From DTKY01 sp037440765 (lineage in GTDB: Bacteria > Acidobacteriota > Terriglobia > Bryobacterales > Bryobacteraceae): a DNA stretch of 17,267 bases. Under the pieces are notes generated by a model. The model was given only the letters and a program-made list of their open reading frames with translations. It ran no database searches and was not told the DNA's origin. Position 1 is the first letter of the stretch. The number at the start of each line of letters is the position of its first letter. Position numbers and translations under genes: made by a program. Shown here piece after piece: positions 6,619 to 13,597 of this stretch. The stretch lies in contig JBBITL010000086.1 of the NCBI GenBank assembly GCA_037440765.1, positions 1 through 17,267 on the forward strand, read 5' to 3'.

Positions 6619-8115
6619 CTACTTCACCCCGCCCATGAGTTTCACCGTGGGCCGCACCAGGAAAGCCAGGATCAGGGCCGCGGCGCAGGCGAACGCGGCG
6701 ATCAACTCGAACAGCGTCGTGAGCGGCAGCGCCTCGTACATCGAAGCGATGCGGCCTCCCATGTAGTTGCCCACCGAGATCGAAAGGAACCACACCCCCA
6801 TCAGCAGGCCCCCGATGCGCGCCGGCGCCAGCTTGGTCATGGCGCTCAGCCCCACCGGGCTCAGGCACAGTTCTCCGATCGTGTGGAGCAGGTACACGGC
6901 CGCCAGCCACATCGGGCTCACCAGGGAGCCTCCTTCGGCCTTCACCGCCCCCCCCGCCAGCACGGCGAAGCCCGCGCCCGCCGCCAGCAGCCCGAGGGCG
7001 AATTTCGCCGGGCTGGACGGTTCCCTTCTCCCGAGCTTCACCCAGAGCCAGGCAAAAACAGGCGCCAGCATGATGATGAACAGCGCGTTGAGCGATTGCA
7101 GCCAACTGGCGGGGAACTCGAAGCCCAGCACGCGCTTGTCCGTGCTCCTTTCGGCGAACAGGTTGAGCGTGGAGCCGGCCTGCTCGAAGACGCACCAGAA
7201 CAGGGCCGACGCCGCGAACAGCACCAGCACAACCACAAGCCGTTTGCGCTCAAGCGGCGTCCACCGGCCGGCCGAAAAGAGCCAGATGAAGAAGACCGCC
7301 ACGGTCGTCAGCAGCGCCACTCCCATCGCGTCCGACAGGACCTTCGCGGTCATTTCGAGGACGCCGGTGAAGTGCAGCGCCGCCATCATGGCCACCGCGG
7401 CGCCCGCCGCCGCCAGAGCGATCCTGAGCCGCCGGGCCTGCTTCGCCCTGTCGGCCGGGCCGGCCGATCCCGCCGGGTGCAGGCTCGCACCGGCCAGGTG
7501 CTTGGCGCCGGCGATGTACTGAAGCAGCCCCAGCAGCATGCCCACCCCGGCCAGCGCGAAACCCAGGCGCCAGTTGATCCGCTGTCCCAGGTAGCCGCAG
7601 GCCAGCGGCGCGACGAAGGCGCCCAGGTTGATACCCATGTAGAAGATCGAAAAGCCGGCGTCGCGCCGGCTGTCGCCGGGTTCGTAGAGTTGTCCCACCA
7701 TCACGCTGATGTTGGGCTTGAGCAGCCCCGTGCCCAGTGCCGACACGGCCAGGCCGGTGTAGAAGAAGCCGGACGACGGCACAGCCAGACACAAGTTGCC
7801 CGCGGCGATGAGGGCTCCTCCGTAAAGGACGGCTTTGCGCTGGCCGGCCACGCGGTCCGCGATCCAGCCGCCGGGGAGGCTCAGCATGTAAACCGAAGAG
7901 GTGTACAAACCGTAGATGGCCCCGGCCGTCACCACATCCAGGGCCAGGCCGCCGGCGGCCGCCGGCGCCGTCATGAACAGGATCAGCAGCGCCCGCATGC
8001 CGTAGTAGCTGAAGCGCTCCCAGACCTCGGTCATGAAGAGCGTGGCAAGGCCCCGGGGATGCCCGAAGAACCCTTTGCTGGTTCCGTCTACACCTGCGGC
8101 TGTCTCTTGCGCCAT
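6619..8115 (-). CDS. POT/PTR2 family peptide:H+ symporter
   Basis: A 498-residue inner-membrane transporter of the major facilitator superfamily. The POT fingerprints are clear: EVWERFSYYGMRA (about residues 30-42, the ExxERFxYYG proton-coupling motif) and FYMGINLGAFVAPL (the PTR2 signature). It also has GTGLLKPNISVMVGQLY and a late FEQAGSTLNLFAER segment. Hydrophobic segments number roughly 12-14, as expected for bacterial members. The family imports di- and tripeptides with protons. ATG 8115 was chosen because it gives the usual short N-terminus before GFFGHPRGL; the start lies inside the ABC ATPase gene (28-nt overlap) and no strong Shine-Dalgarno is seen, so coupling to the upstream gene is likely. 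The M24 peptidase follows after 14 nt. Substrate assignment to peptides is by family; close relatives can also carry nitrate in plants, but bacterial ones are peptide carriers. Confidence 0.93.
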   Translation of the reverse strand: MAQETAAGVDGTSKGFFGHPRGLATLFMTEVWERFSYYGMRALLILFMTAPAAAGGLALDVVTAGAIYGLYTSSVYMLSLPGGWIADRVAGQRKAVLYGGALIAAGNLCLAVPSSGFFYTGLAVSALGTGLLKPNISVMVGQLYEPGDSRRDAGFSIFYMGINLGAFVAPLACGYLGQRINWRLGFALAGVGMLLGLLQYIAGAKHLAGASLHPAGSAGPADRAKQARRLRIALAAAGAAVAMMAALHFTGVLEMTAKVLSDAMGVALLTTVAVFFIWLFSAGRWTPLERKRLVVVLVLFAASALFWCVFEQAGSTLNLFAERSTDKRVLGFEFPASWLQSLNALFIIMLAPVFAWLWVKLGRREPSSPAKFALGLLAAGAGFAVLAGGAVKAEGGSLVSPMWLAAVYLLHTIGELCLSPVGLSAMTKLAPARIGGLLMGVWFLSISVGNYMGGRIASMYEALPLTTLFELIAAFACAAALILAFLVRPTVKLMGGVK

Positions 8116-9299
8116 TCGGTTTCCGTCGCCAGATTCACCAGGCCCGCCACCCCTCCGGAGTCCGCAACCGTGAAGGTCACGGCGTCGTCGAGCCAATCCT
8201 GGCTCCTCCCGTCCCAGTGCTGCGTCGCAACCGTAAGTGTATACTCCTGCGCCGTGAGCAGGCAATCGAAGCGGAAGGACACCTCCAGCTCGTCACCCGG
8301 CTCGAAAGCGCCCAGTTCGCGCCGCTCGAGCCGCGTGTTCGTGCCGAAGACATCGATGCCCAGCCGGTTGCGGATCAGAATTCCGGCGACGGGATTGCGG
8401 GCGGGCTTCTCGAAGCGCGCCCGGAGTCTGACGGTCACCCGCTCGCCGCTCCGGACGGTGGCCGGCGGGAGGCCGTCCGCGTTGAGCAATTGGGCTTCTA
8501 TGATGCGGCTCGTGCCGTCGCCGTGCCTGAAGGTGCTCCGCAGCTGGCCCGCAGGAGCACGGGCGGTATCGTTTTCGCGCTCGAGCACGTAGCCCACGTA
8601 GCGGTTGACCACGTCGCTCGGGGAGCCCTCCGCCGCGATGCGGCCCTGGAGCATGAAGACGGCCCGGTCGGAGAGGCGTTTGACGAGCCCCAGATCGTGA
8701 GAGACGAAGAGCACGGTGACGCCCTTGCGGCGCAGTTCCTCGAACTTGTGGATACAGCGGTTGGAGAAGGCGGCATCGCCCACGGCCAGGGCTTCGTCCA
8801 CCACCAGGATCTCGGGTTCGACGTGTATGGCTGTGGCGAAGGCCAGGCGGACGTACATACCGCTCGAGTATTCCTTGACCGGCCGGTCGATGAACTCGCC
8901 GATATCGGCAAAGGCTTGGATGGAAGGGAAGACGCGCGCCAGCTCCCGCCGGGACAGTCCCAGGATCTCGCCGTTGACGCAGACGTTTTCGCGCCCGGTG
9001 GATTCCGGATTGAATCCCGCGCCGAGTTCCAGCAGCGCCGCGATCCGGCCTTCGGCGGTCACGCGGCCGCTGGTGGGCTGAACGATGCCGCAGACCACCT
9101 GGAGCAGCGTGCTCTTGCCGCTGCCGTTGGGCCCGACGATGCCGAGGAACTCGCCCCGGGCGGCGCTGAGGCTCACGTCCTTGAGGGCCCAGAAATCCGA
9201 GCGGTTCCGCGTGGAAGAGAATGGCAGCAGTTCGCGGATGCGGTCCGAAGGCCTGCGGTAGAGGCGGTATACCTTGGAGACCCTTTGGACAGCGACCAC
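8088..9299 (-). CDS. ABC transporter ATP-binding protein of the Wzt/TagH type with C-terminal glycan-binding domain
   Basis: A 403-residue cytosolic ATPase. The nucleotide-binding domain shows Walker A GPNGSGKST (56-64), signature SSGMYVRLAF (145-154), Walker B ILVVDE (164-169) and the H-loop VSHD (H201). Residues about 250-385 form a beta-rich C-terminal domain like Wzt_C, which in O-antigen exporters recognises the capped end of the polysaccharide. Proteins of this kind pair with a Wzm-like permease to export O-antigen, teichoic acid or capsule. No permease or glycosyltransferase gene is in the window; instead the POT transporter overlaps its 3' end by 28 nt. The start is GTG at 9299, where the typical opening VAVQRVSKVYRLY begins; TATAGT at 9317-9312 lies 12 nt upstream and no good Shine-Dalgarno is visible. 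The upstream same-strand gene is the deacetylase-fold protein, 67 nt away. Family sure; transported polymer unknown. Confidence 0.92.
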   Translation of the reverse strand: MVAVQRVSKVYRLYRRPSDRIRELLPFSSTRNRSDFWALKDVSLSAARGEFLGIVGPNGSGKSTLLQVVCGIVQPTSGRVTAEGRIAALLELGAGFNPESTGRENVCVNGEILGLSRRELARVFPSIQAFADIGEFIDRPVKEYSSGMYVRLAFATAIHVEPEILVVDEALAVGDAAFSNRCIHKFEELRRKGVTVLFVSHDLGLVKRLSDRAVFMLQGRIAAEGSPSDVVNRYVGYVLERENDTARAPAGQLRSTFRHGDGTSRIIEAQLLNADGLPPATVRSGERVTVRLRARFEKPARNPVAGILIRNRLGIDVFGTNTRLERRELGAFEPGDELEVSFRFDCLLTAQEYTLTVATQHWDGRSQDWLDDAVTFTVADSGGVAGLVNLATETEWRKRQPQV

Positions 9300-9311
9300 G
9301 GCGGAAGGTCA

Positions 9312-9317
9312 ACTATA
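9312..9317 (-). promoter_or_regulatory. Putative -10 element (TATAGT) for the ABC ATPase gene
   Basis: TATAGT on the minus strand ends 12 nt before the GTG at 9299, in the 67-nt gap after the deacetylase-fold gene. No -35 match at the expected position. Supported by the same short spacing at other starts in this window. Confidence 0.35.
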
Positions 9318-9366
9318 CCGCAAGACTCGTCACCACCACCACTTTTGCCCTTTGCCTCTTCCCTTC

Positions 9367-10296
9367 TCAGTGCTCTGTGCCGGCGGAGGTGGCCAGGATG
9401 GCTTCGGCGGCGGCTTTGACCGTGTTGCAGTGGATGCGGACGGTGTCCTCGACGCGATACGCGTATCCGCCCGCCAGGGTGACCGCCACCGGCACGCCGG
9501 CGCGCAGAGCCGTCTCCATGACGAACCGGTCCCGCTGGCGCAGGCCGCCCATGGTGAGGGCCAGCCCGCCAAGCTGGTCCTGATAGTAAGGGTCCGCGCC
9601 GGCCAGGTAGACGACCAGGTTGGGCCGGTGGAGCGCCAGGGCCGGCACGTAGTGAGTCCGGAGCGCGGCAAGATACTCCTCGTCACCCGTCCCATCGGCG
9701 AGATCGACATCGATTACCGAAGGAGGCTTCTCGAGCGGGTAGTTGTTGGCCTGGTGGATCGAGAGCGTGAACACCTTGCGGTCCCCGGCGAAGATCGCCG
9801 CCGTGCCGTTGCCGTGATGTACGTCGCAATCCACCACCAGGGCGCGCTCGATGTGGCCGGCGCGCTGGAGCCGCCGGATTCCCACGGCCACGTCGTTGAC
9901 GGCGCAAAAGCCCTCCCCGCGATCGCGGAAGGCATGGTGGAAACCGCCCCCGATGTTGAAACCAATGCGGTCGCGCAGAGCGAGACGGCACGCCAGGATG
10001 GTGCCTCCGGCGGCCAGCCGGAAGGCGCGCACCATGCGGCGCGAGTAGGGGATCTCCAGCCTGGCGATCTCGGCGTAGCTCAGCGTGCCGGTGCGCAGGC
10101 GCCGGATCCATAGCCGGTCGTGCGCCAGGGCCAGGTCGTCGTCCTCGGCGGGAGCGGGGCTTAGGAAGTTCTCGGGCGCGGCAACTCCTTCCTCCAGAAG
10201 CTTGTCACGGATCAGAGAGTACTTCCGGGAGGGGAATACGTGGTCGCCGAGGTCCGGGTCGTAGCCGCTGTGGTAGACCAGGCGAAACGGCAACAT
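9367..10296 (-). CDS. Histone deacetylase-fold (AcuC/acetylpolyamine amidohydrolase-like) protein
   Basis: A 309-residue class I/II HDAC-like protein. The zinc ligands are D158 and H160 (VVDCDVHHGNGT) and D235 (LAGADPYYQD); the general-base pair is H120-H121 (GGGFHHAF), and the transition-state tyrosine is Y278 in AGGYA. All catalytic positions are therefore kept. Bacterial members remove acetyl groups from acetylated polyamines, small molecules or lysines of acetyl-CoA synthetase (AcuC). ATG 10296 is 11 nt after the pta stop, so the two genes are almost surely co-transcribed; no clear Shine-Dalgarno is seen. The placement with pta and next to ackA suggests a function in acetyl metabolism or in reversing acetylation, but this is inference from context. 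No signal peptide, so cytosolic. The exact substrate cannot be told from sequence. Confidence 0.88.
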   Translation of the reverse strand: MLPFRLVYHSGYDPDLGDHVFPSRKYSLIRDKLLEEGVAAPENFLSPAPAEDDDLALAHDRLWIRRLRTGTLSYAEIARLEIPYSRRMVRAFRLAAGGTILACRLALRDRIGFNIGGGFHHAFRDRGEGFCAVNDVAVGIRRLQRAGHIERALVVDCDVHHGNGTAAIFAGDRKVFTLSIHQANNYPLEKPPSVIDVDLADGTGDEEYLAALRTHYVPALALHRPNLVVYLAGADPYYQDQLGGLALTMGGLRQRDRFVMETALRAGVPVAVTLAGGYAYRVEDTVRIHCNTVKAAAEAILATSAGTEH

Positions 10297-10307
10297 CGCG
10301 GGCAGGT

Positions 10308-11321
10308 CTATCCTGCGGGCCGGCCGGAGCCCGCCTGCAAGCAGGTGATGACGGCGGTGCTGTAGATGTCGTCGGCCGAGCAGCCCCGGCTCAGGTCGTT
10401 GGCGGGCTTGGCCAGCCCCAGGATGAACGGGCCGAGAGCGGCCGCGTCCCCCAGCCTCTCGACCATCTTGACGGCGATGTTGGCCGCGTCCAGGTCCGGG
10501 AATACCAGCGTGTTGGCGCGGCCGGCCACGGTGGAGCCGGGCGCTTTGGAGGATCCGATGGCCGGCACCAGGGCCGCGTCGGCCTGCATCTCGCCGTCGA
10601 CATTCAACTCGGGGGCGCGCGACCGCACCACGCGCAGAGCCTCCGCCACCTTCTCGGCGTCCTTGTGACGTCCGCCGCTGCCCTTGGTCGAGTAGCTGAG
10701 CAGGGCGACGATCGGCTCGGTTTCAAACAGCAGCTTCACCAGGCCGGCCGCCGCGATGGCCATGTCGGCCAGTTCCACCGAGGAGGGCTGGATCACGGTC
10801 GAGGCGTCGCAGACGCCCAGCAGGCCGTTGTGGCCGAACTGGCGGTTGCGGACCGCGAGCACGAACAGGCTGGTGATGAGCCGCACCTTGGGGGGCGTAC
10901 CGATGCAGTGCAGCATGGCGCGCAGCGTGTCCCGGCTGGTGTACGCGGCGCCGCAGACGCTCCCGTCGGCGTCGCCCGCGGCCAGCATCAGTTGCCCGAA
11001 ATACTCCGGCTTGCGGGCGATGTCGGCGGCTTCCAGGGCCGTGATTCCCTTGGCCCTGCGGCGTTCGTGATACAGTGCCGCGTACTTGGCCAGTTGGGGG
11101 GAGGCGTCCGGCTCCAGGAAGGTGACGCCCTGCGGCGCCTCGGACGGGGGCTTGCCGATCAGCACCGGATCGGCCACGCCGTCCCGGGCCAGCCGCGCCG
11201 CGGCTTCCAGCACGCGCGGGTCGAACCCCTCGGGGAAAACGATGCGCTTTCTCCCTCCGGTCTGCCTCACCCTCTCCAACTGCCGGTTCAAGAACGCGAT
11301 CGAGGATTCCGTGACGGGCAT
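10308..11321 (-). CDS. pta: Phosphate acetyltransferase
   Basis: A 337-residue short-form phosphotransacetylase that interconverts acetyl-CoA and acetyl-phosphate in the cytosol. It matches the catalytic-domain-only type; no N-terminal DRTGG or P-loop regulatory region is present. Active-site residues can be placed in PANDLSRGCSADDIY: S311, R312 and D318, corresponding to S309, R310 and D316 of the Methanosarcina enzyme. Other family segments are RKRIVFPEGFDPR (24-36), YSTKGSG (210-216), DGEMQADAA (242-250) and ANTLVFPDLDAANI (269-282). The start at ATG 11321 follows a TACAAT hexamer at 11338-11333 with 11 nt between; the longer open frame to 11828 is antisense to ackA and is rejected. It diverges from ackA across 69 bp and is followed after 11 nt by the deacetylase-fold gene. 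With AckA it forms the acetate/acetyl-phosphate route. Confidence 0.95.
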   Translation of the reverse strand: MPVTESSIAFLNRQLERVRQTGGRKRIVFPEGFDPRVLEAAARLARDGVADPVLIGKPPSEAPQGVTFLEPDASPQLAKYAALYHERRRAKGITALEAADIARKPEYFGQLMLAAGDADGSVCGAAYTSRDTLRAMLHCIGTPPKVRLITSLFVLAVRNRQFGHNGLLGVCDASTVIQPSSVELADMAIAAAGLVKLLFETEPIVALLSYSTKGSGGRHKDAEKVAEALRVVRSRAPELNVDGEMQADAALVPAIGSSKAPGSTVAGRANTLVFPDLDAANIAVKMVERLGDAAALGPFILGLAKPANDLSRGCSADDIYSTAVITCLQAGSGRPAG

Positions 11322-11390
11322 GGGAATTTCTAATTGTACAGAATTCCTCAGCAGTGCACGCGCAGCCCCGAATGTGGAAGAATCCTTCGC
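11322..11390. promoter_or_regulatory. Divergent pta / ackA promoter region
   Basis: The 69 bp between the two ATGs is AT-richer than its surroundings. For pta, TACAAT lies at 11338-11333 (minus strand). For ackA, AAGAAT lies at 11378-11383 (plus strand), only 7 nt before ATG 11391, implying a leaderless message. No convincing -35 boxes. The compact arrangement would allow shared control of both genes. Confidence 0.5.
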
Positions 11391-12593
11391 ATGAAGATCC
11401 TCGCGGTCAACTGCGGCAGCTCGTCGGCCAGGTGCCAGCTTATCGAGACCAGCCTGGAGGCCATCGAGGCCAACCGCGACCGGCAACTCGGCAGGGTACT
11501 GGTGGAGCGAATCGGCGCCCCGGAGGCCAGGGTGCACTCGGAGGGGGGCGCCCGGGAACTGCCGGTCGCCGATCACAAGGAGGCGATTGAGGTTGCCGTG
11601 GGCCTGCTCGGGGACAGGGAGGAGATCGAGGCCGTGGGCCATCGCGTGGTCCACGGCGGGGAGAGGTTCTCGGCCTCCGTGGAACTGGACGAGCGGGTGG
11701 CCGGCGAGATCGAGGCGCTGTGCGAACTGGCGCCGCTGCACAACCCGGAGAACCTCAAGGGCTACCGGGCGGCCCGGGCCGTGGTGCCCCGCGCCCGGCA
11801 CGTGGCGGTGTTTGACACGGCCTTTCACCAGACGCTTCCGCCCAAGGCTTATTTATACGGGCTTCCGGAAGCCATATGGCGGCGGCACAGGGTCCGCAGG
11901 TACGGATTCCACGGTTCCTCACACCGCTACGTCGCCGGGCGCTACGCCCGGATCCACGGCTTCGCGCGGGACGATTACAGGCTGATCACCTGCCACCTGG
12001 GCAACGGGTGTTCGGTCTCGGCCGTGGAGGGAGGCAGGAGCGTGGACACCTCCATGGGTTTCACGCCGCTCGAAGGGCTGCTCATGGGCACGCGCTCGGG
12101 GGATATCGATGCCGGCGCCGTGCTCTACGTCATGGGCCGGGAACGGCTGACGCCCGCCGGGATGGACGGCCTGCTGAACCGCCGCAGCGGGCTGCACGGC
12201 CTGTCCGGCGTATCGAACGACATGCGCGAGCTGCTGGATCTGGCCGGGCGCGGGCACGCCGCCGCCCGCCTGGCCGTGGACGTCTTCTGCTACCGGGCCA
12301 AAAAGTACCTGGGAGCGTACTTCGCCGCGCTCAACGGCTGCGACGCCGTCATCTTCACCGGCGGCATCGGGGAGAACGCTCCTTCAGTCCGCGCCGGGAT
12401 CTGCGATTCGCTCGAGGCGCTCGGGATCAGGCTGGACCCGGCGCGGAATCAGGCCGCTGTAGGCGTCGAATCCAACATCGCCCGGGAGGGCGCCGGTGTG
12501 GAGGTCTGGGTGATCCCGACCGACGAGGGGTTAGTTATTGCGCGCGAGACGCTGCGCGCGCTGACGGAAGGCCAGCCAGGTCATCAGCAGTGA
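11391..12593 (+). CDS. ackA: Acetate kinase
   Basis: A 400-residue ASKHA-fold kinase that interconverts acetyl-phosphate plus ADP and acetate plus ATP. Every active-site residue known from the Methanosarcina enzyme can be placed: N7 (VNCGSSS), R85 (GHRVVHGG), H117, D142 (FDTAFH), H174 (YGFHGSSH), R235 (MGTRSGDID) and E379 (IPTDEGL, normally TNEEL). The N-terminal SSSxK lysine is R14 here, a conservative change. The length is standard. ATG 11391 is chosen because the family starts MKILAVNCGSSS; 19 in-frame codons upstream run into the divergent promoter. There is no Shine-Dalgarno, in line with a leaderless transcript. The 3' end overlaps the convergent MauE-like gene by 63 nt, within the conserved C-terminal motif. 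It pairs with the divergent pta. Confidence 0.96.
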   Translation: MKILAVNCGSSSARCQLIETSLEAIEANRDRQLGRVLVERIGAPEARVHSEGGARELPVADHKEAIEVAVGLLGDREEIEAVGHRVVHGGERFSASVELDERVAGEIEALCELAPLHNPENLKGYRAARAVVPRARHVAVFDTAFHQTLPPKAYLYGLPEAIWRRHRVRRYGFHGSSHRYVAGRYARIHGFARDDYRLITCHLGNGCSVSAVEGGRSVDTSMGFTPLEGLLMGTRSGDIDAGAVLYVMGRERLTPAGMDGLLNRRSGLHGLSGVSNDMRELLDLAGRGHAAARLAVDVFCYRAKKYLGAYFAALNGCDAVIFTGGIGENAPSVRAGICDSLEALGIRLDPARNQAAVGVESNIAREGAGVEVWVIPTDEGLVIARETLRALTEGQPGHQQ

Positions 12594-12986
12594 GGCCGCC
12601 AGAAAGGCTCCGTCCCTGGCCAGGGTGTACGCGGAGAGCGGATCCCCGGCGCCAAAACAGCCGCACTCGATCTGCATTCCCTTGGCGAAGGAGCGCACCA
12701 GCACCACCATGAAGACCAGCAGAATCGCCGAGGAGGCCGACGCCGCCAGCGGCAGCCACTTGCCCACGATCAGCCACAGCCCGAGCACGAGCTCGGCGGG
12801 CGGCAGCGTCTTCGCCACCAGTTCCACCGCCCATGCAGGCAGCAACTGGTAACCCTCCACGATCATGGCGACCTGAATCCAGGGCATGGTGAGCTTAGTC
12901 CAGGCCGCGTAGACGAACATCAGGCCCAGGCCGACGCGCAGCGCGATCAGGCTCCAGCGCGCAGTCTTACTTTGCGAGAAGCTCAT
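12531..12986 (-). CDS. MauE/DoxX-like redox membrane protein
   Basis: A 151-residue inner-membrane protein with about four hydrophobic segments (roughly 12-30, 60-80, 84-103, 124-142). A conserved ECGCFG with C108 and C110 lies between the last two. This four-helix layout with CGCFG is typical of the MauE/DoxX-like family, first known from methylamine dehydrogenase maturation, where it is thought to act with the DsbA-like MauD in disulfide chemistry. Here its start overlaps the end of a DsbA-like gene by 20 nt on the same strand, which repeats that MauE-MauD-type pairing. I infer a membrane electron partner for the DsbA-like protein, serving envelope proteins such as the cytochromes upstream. 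The C-terminal 63 nt are antisense to ackA. No mau structural gene is present. Family good, partner assignment inferred. Confidence 0.83.
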   Translation of the reverse strand: MSFSQSKTARWSLIALRVGLGLMFVYAAWTKLTMPWIQVAMIVEGYQLLPAWAVELVAKTLPPAELVLGLWLIVGKWLPLAASASSAILLVFMVVLVRSFAKGMQIECGCFGAGDPLSAYTLARDGAFLAASLLMTWLAFRQRAQRLARNN

Positions 12987-13560
12987 CGATAAACCTGCGC
13001 AGCAGCGGGTAGCTGACGCTTCCAGTCAGCGGGTACTGCTTGAGCCTGTGCGTCAGGATGATGGTCGGAGTCTGGCGTATGGGGACTTTCGTTCCCAGCG
13101 CCACGTCCTTCTCCACTTCGGCGGCGACCGAGGGATCCCTGGCGAGCTGGCGCACCTTGGCAGCCTCGGCGGCGGTCAGCGCCCGCAGGGCGGATTCTTC
13201 CAGCTTGCCGGTGGCCGACCAGGCTTCCTGGCTGGCGTACAAGGCGCCGGCCACCTGCTCGTACCTGCCGATCCGGGCCGCCGCCGTGGCCAGATTGGCG
13301 GCCGGCCGGGAGTACTGGTGCCCGGTCAGCGGGAACTCACGGTGAATGAGGTACACCTTGCCGGGGCGCGCATAGTCGCTGGCCAGAGGCCGCAGTGTCT
13401 GCTCGAAAAGCACCCGGCATGCGGGGCACTGGTAATCGCTGTAAACCTCAACCATGATGGGCGCCGTGGGCACACCAACCGCCTTGCCGGGTCCGGCGGC
13501 CGCCGCCGGGCTGAGCGCGGCGCCCAGGACCAGGGCTGCGTGGAACAATGACCGCCTCAT
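12967..13560 (-). CDS. Exported DsbA-like thioredoxin-fold protein
   Basis: A 197-residue protein with a signal peptide (1 to about 22, ending PAAAA) followed by a thioredoxin-like domain of the DsbA/thioredoxin_4 type. The active site is CPAC (45-48) in EVYSDYQCPACRVLF, and the cis-proline loop is RQTPTI (T164-P165). These are the features of an extracytoplasmic thiol-disulfide protein. The helical insertion (about 85-150) is as in DsbA. ATG 13560 was chosen because the signal peptide begins there; the frame continues to 13752 only over nrfA. A TTATAT at 13575-13570 lies 9 nt ahead and could be an internal promoter. It follows nrfA by 37 nt and overlaps the MauE-like gene by 20 nt. Likely role: oxidising or isomerising envelope thiols, possibly keeping apocytochrome CxxCH cysteines competent; this is inferred from the neighbours. 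Confidence 0.87.
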   Translation of the reverse strand: MRRSLFHAALVLGAALSPAAAAGPGKAVGVPTAPIMVEVYSDYQCPACRVLFEQTLRPLASDYARPGKVYLIHREFPLTGHQYSRPAANLATAAARIGRYEQVAGALYASQEAWSATGKLEESALRALTAAEAAKVRQLARDPSVAAEVEKDVALGTKVPIRQTPTIILTHRLKQYPLTGSVSYPLLRRFIDELLAK

Positions 13561-13569
13561 GCATCCAGG

Positions 13570-13575
13570 ATATAA
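13570..13575 (-). promoter_or_regulatory. Putative -10 element (TTATAT) for the DsbA-like gene
   Basis: TTATAT on the minus strand lies 9 nt before ATG 13560 in the 37-nt gap after nrfA. If used, dsbA-mauE would have a promoter inside the run. Weak single-motif evidence, no -35. Confidence 0.3.
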
Positions 13576-13597
13576 CAGCAATCCCGGGCCGCGGAGG

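Noticed and set aside
6605..7195. N-terminal extension of the M24 peptidase frame
   Set aside because: It lies within the POT gene in another frame and is not M24-like; a strong GGAGG sits just ahead of ATG 6604.
6883..8592. 569-codon open frame on the plus strand
   Set aside because: Antisense to the POT transporter and the ABC ATPase; the composition (many Q, R, H, G) matches a GC-rich shadow and no motif is recognised.
9329..9345. Short CACCAC repeat as a possible repeat array
   Set aside because: Only a few triplet units in a 67-nt intergenic gap; too short to be a meaningful repeat or CRISPR.
8217..9419. 400-codon open frame on the plus strand
   Set aside because: Antisense to the ABC ATPase gene with its intact Walker and signature motifs; no family features in its translation.
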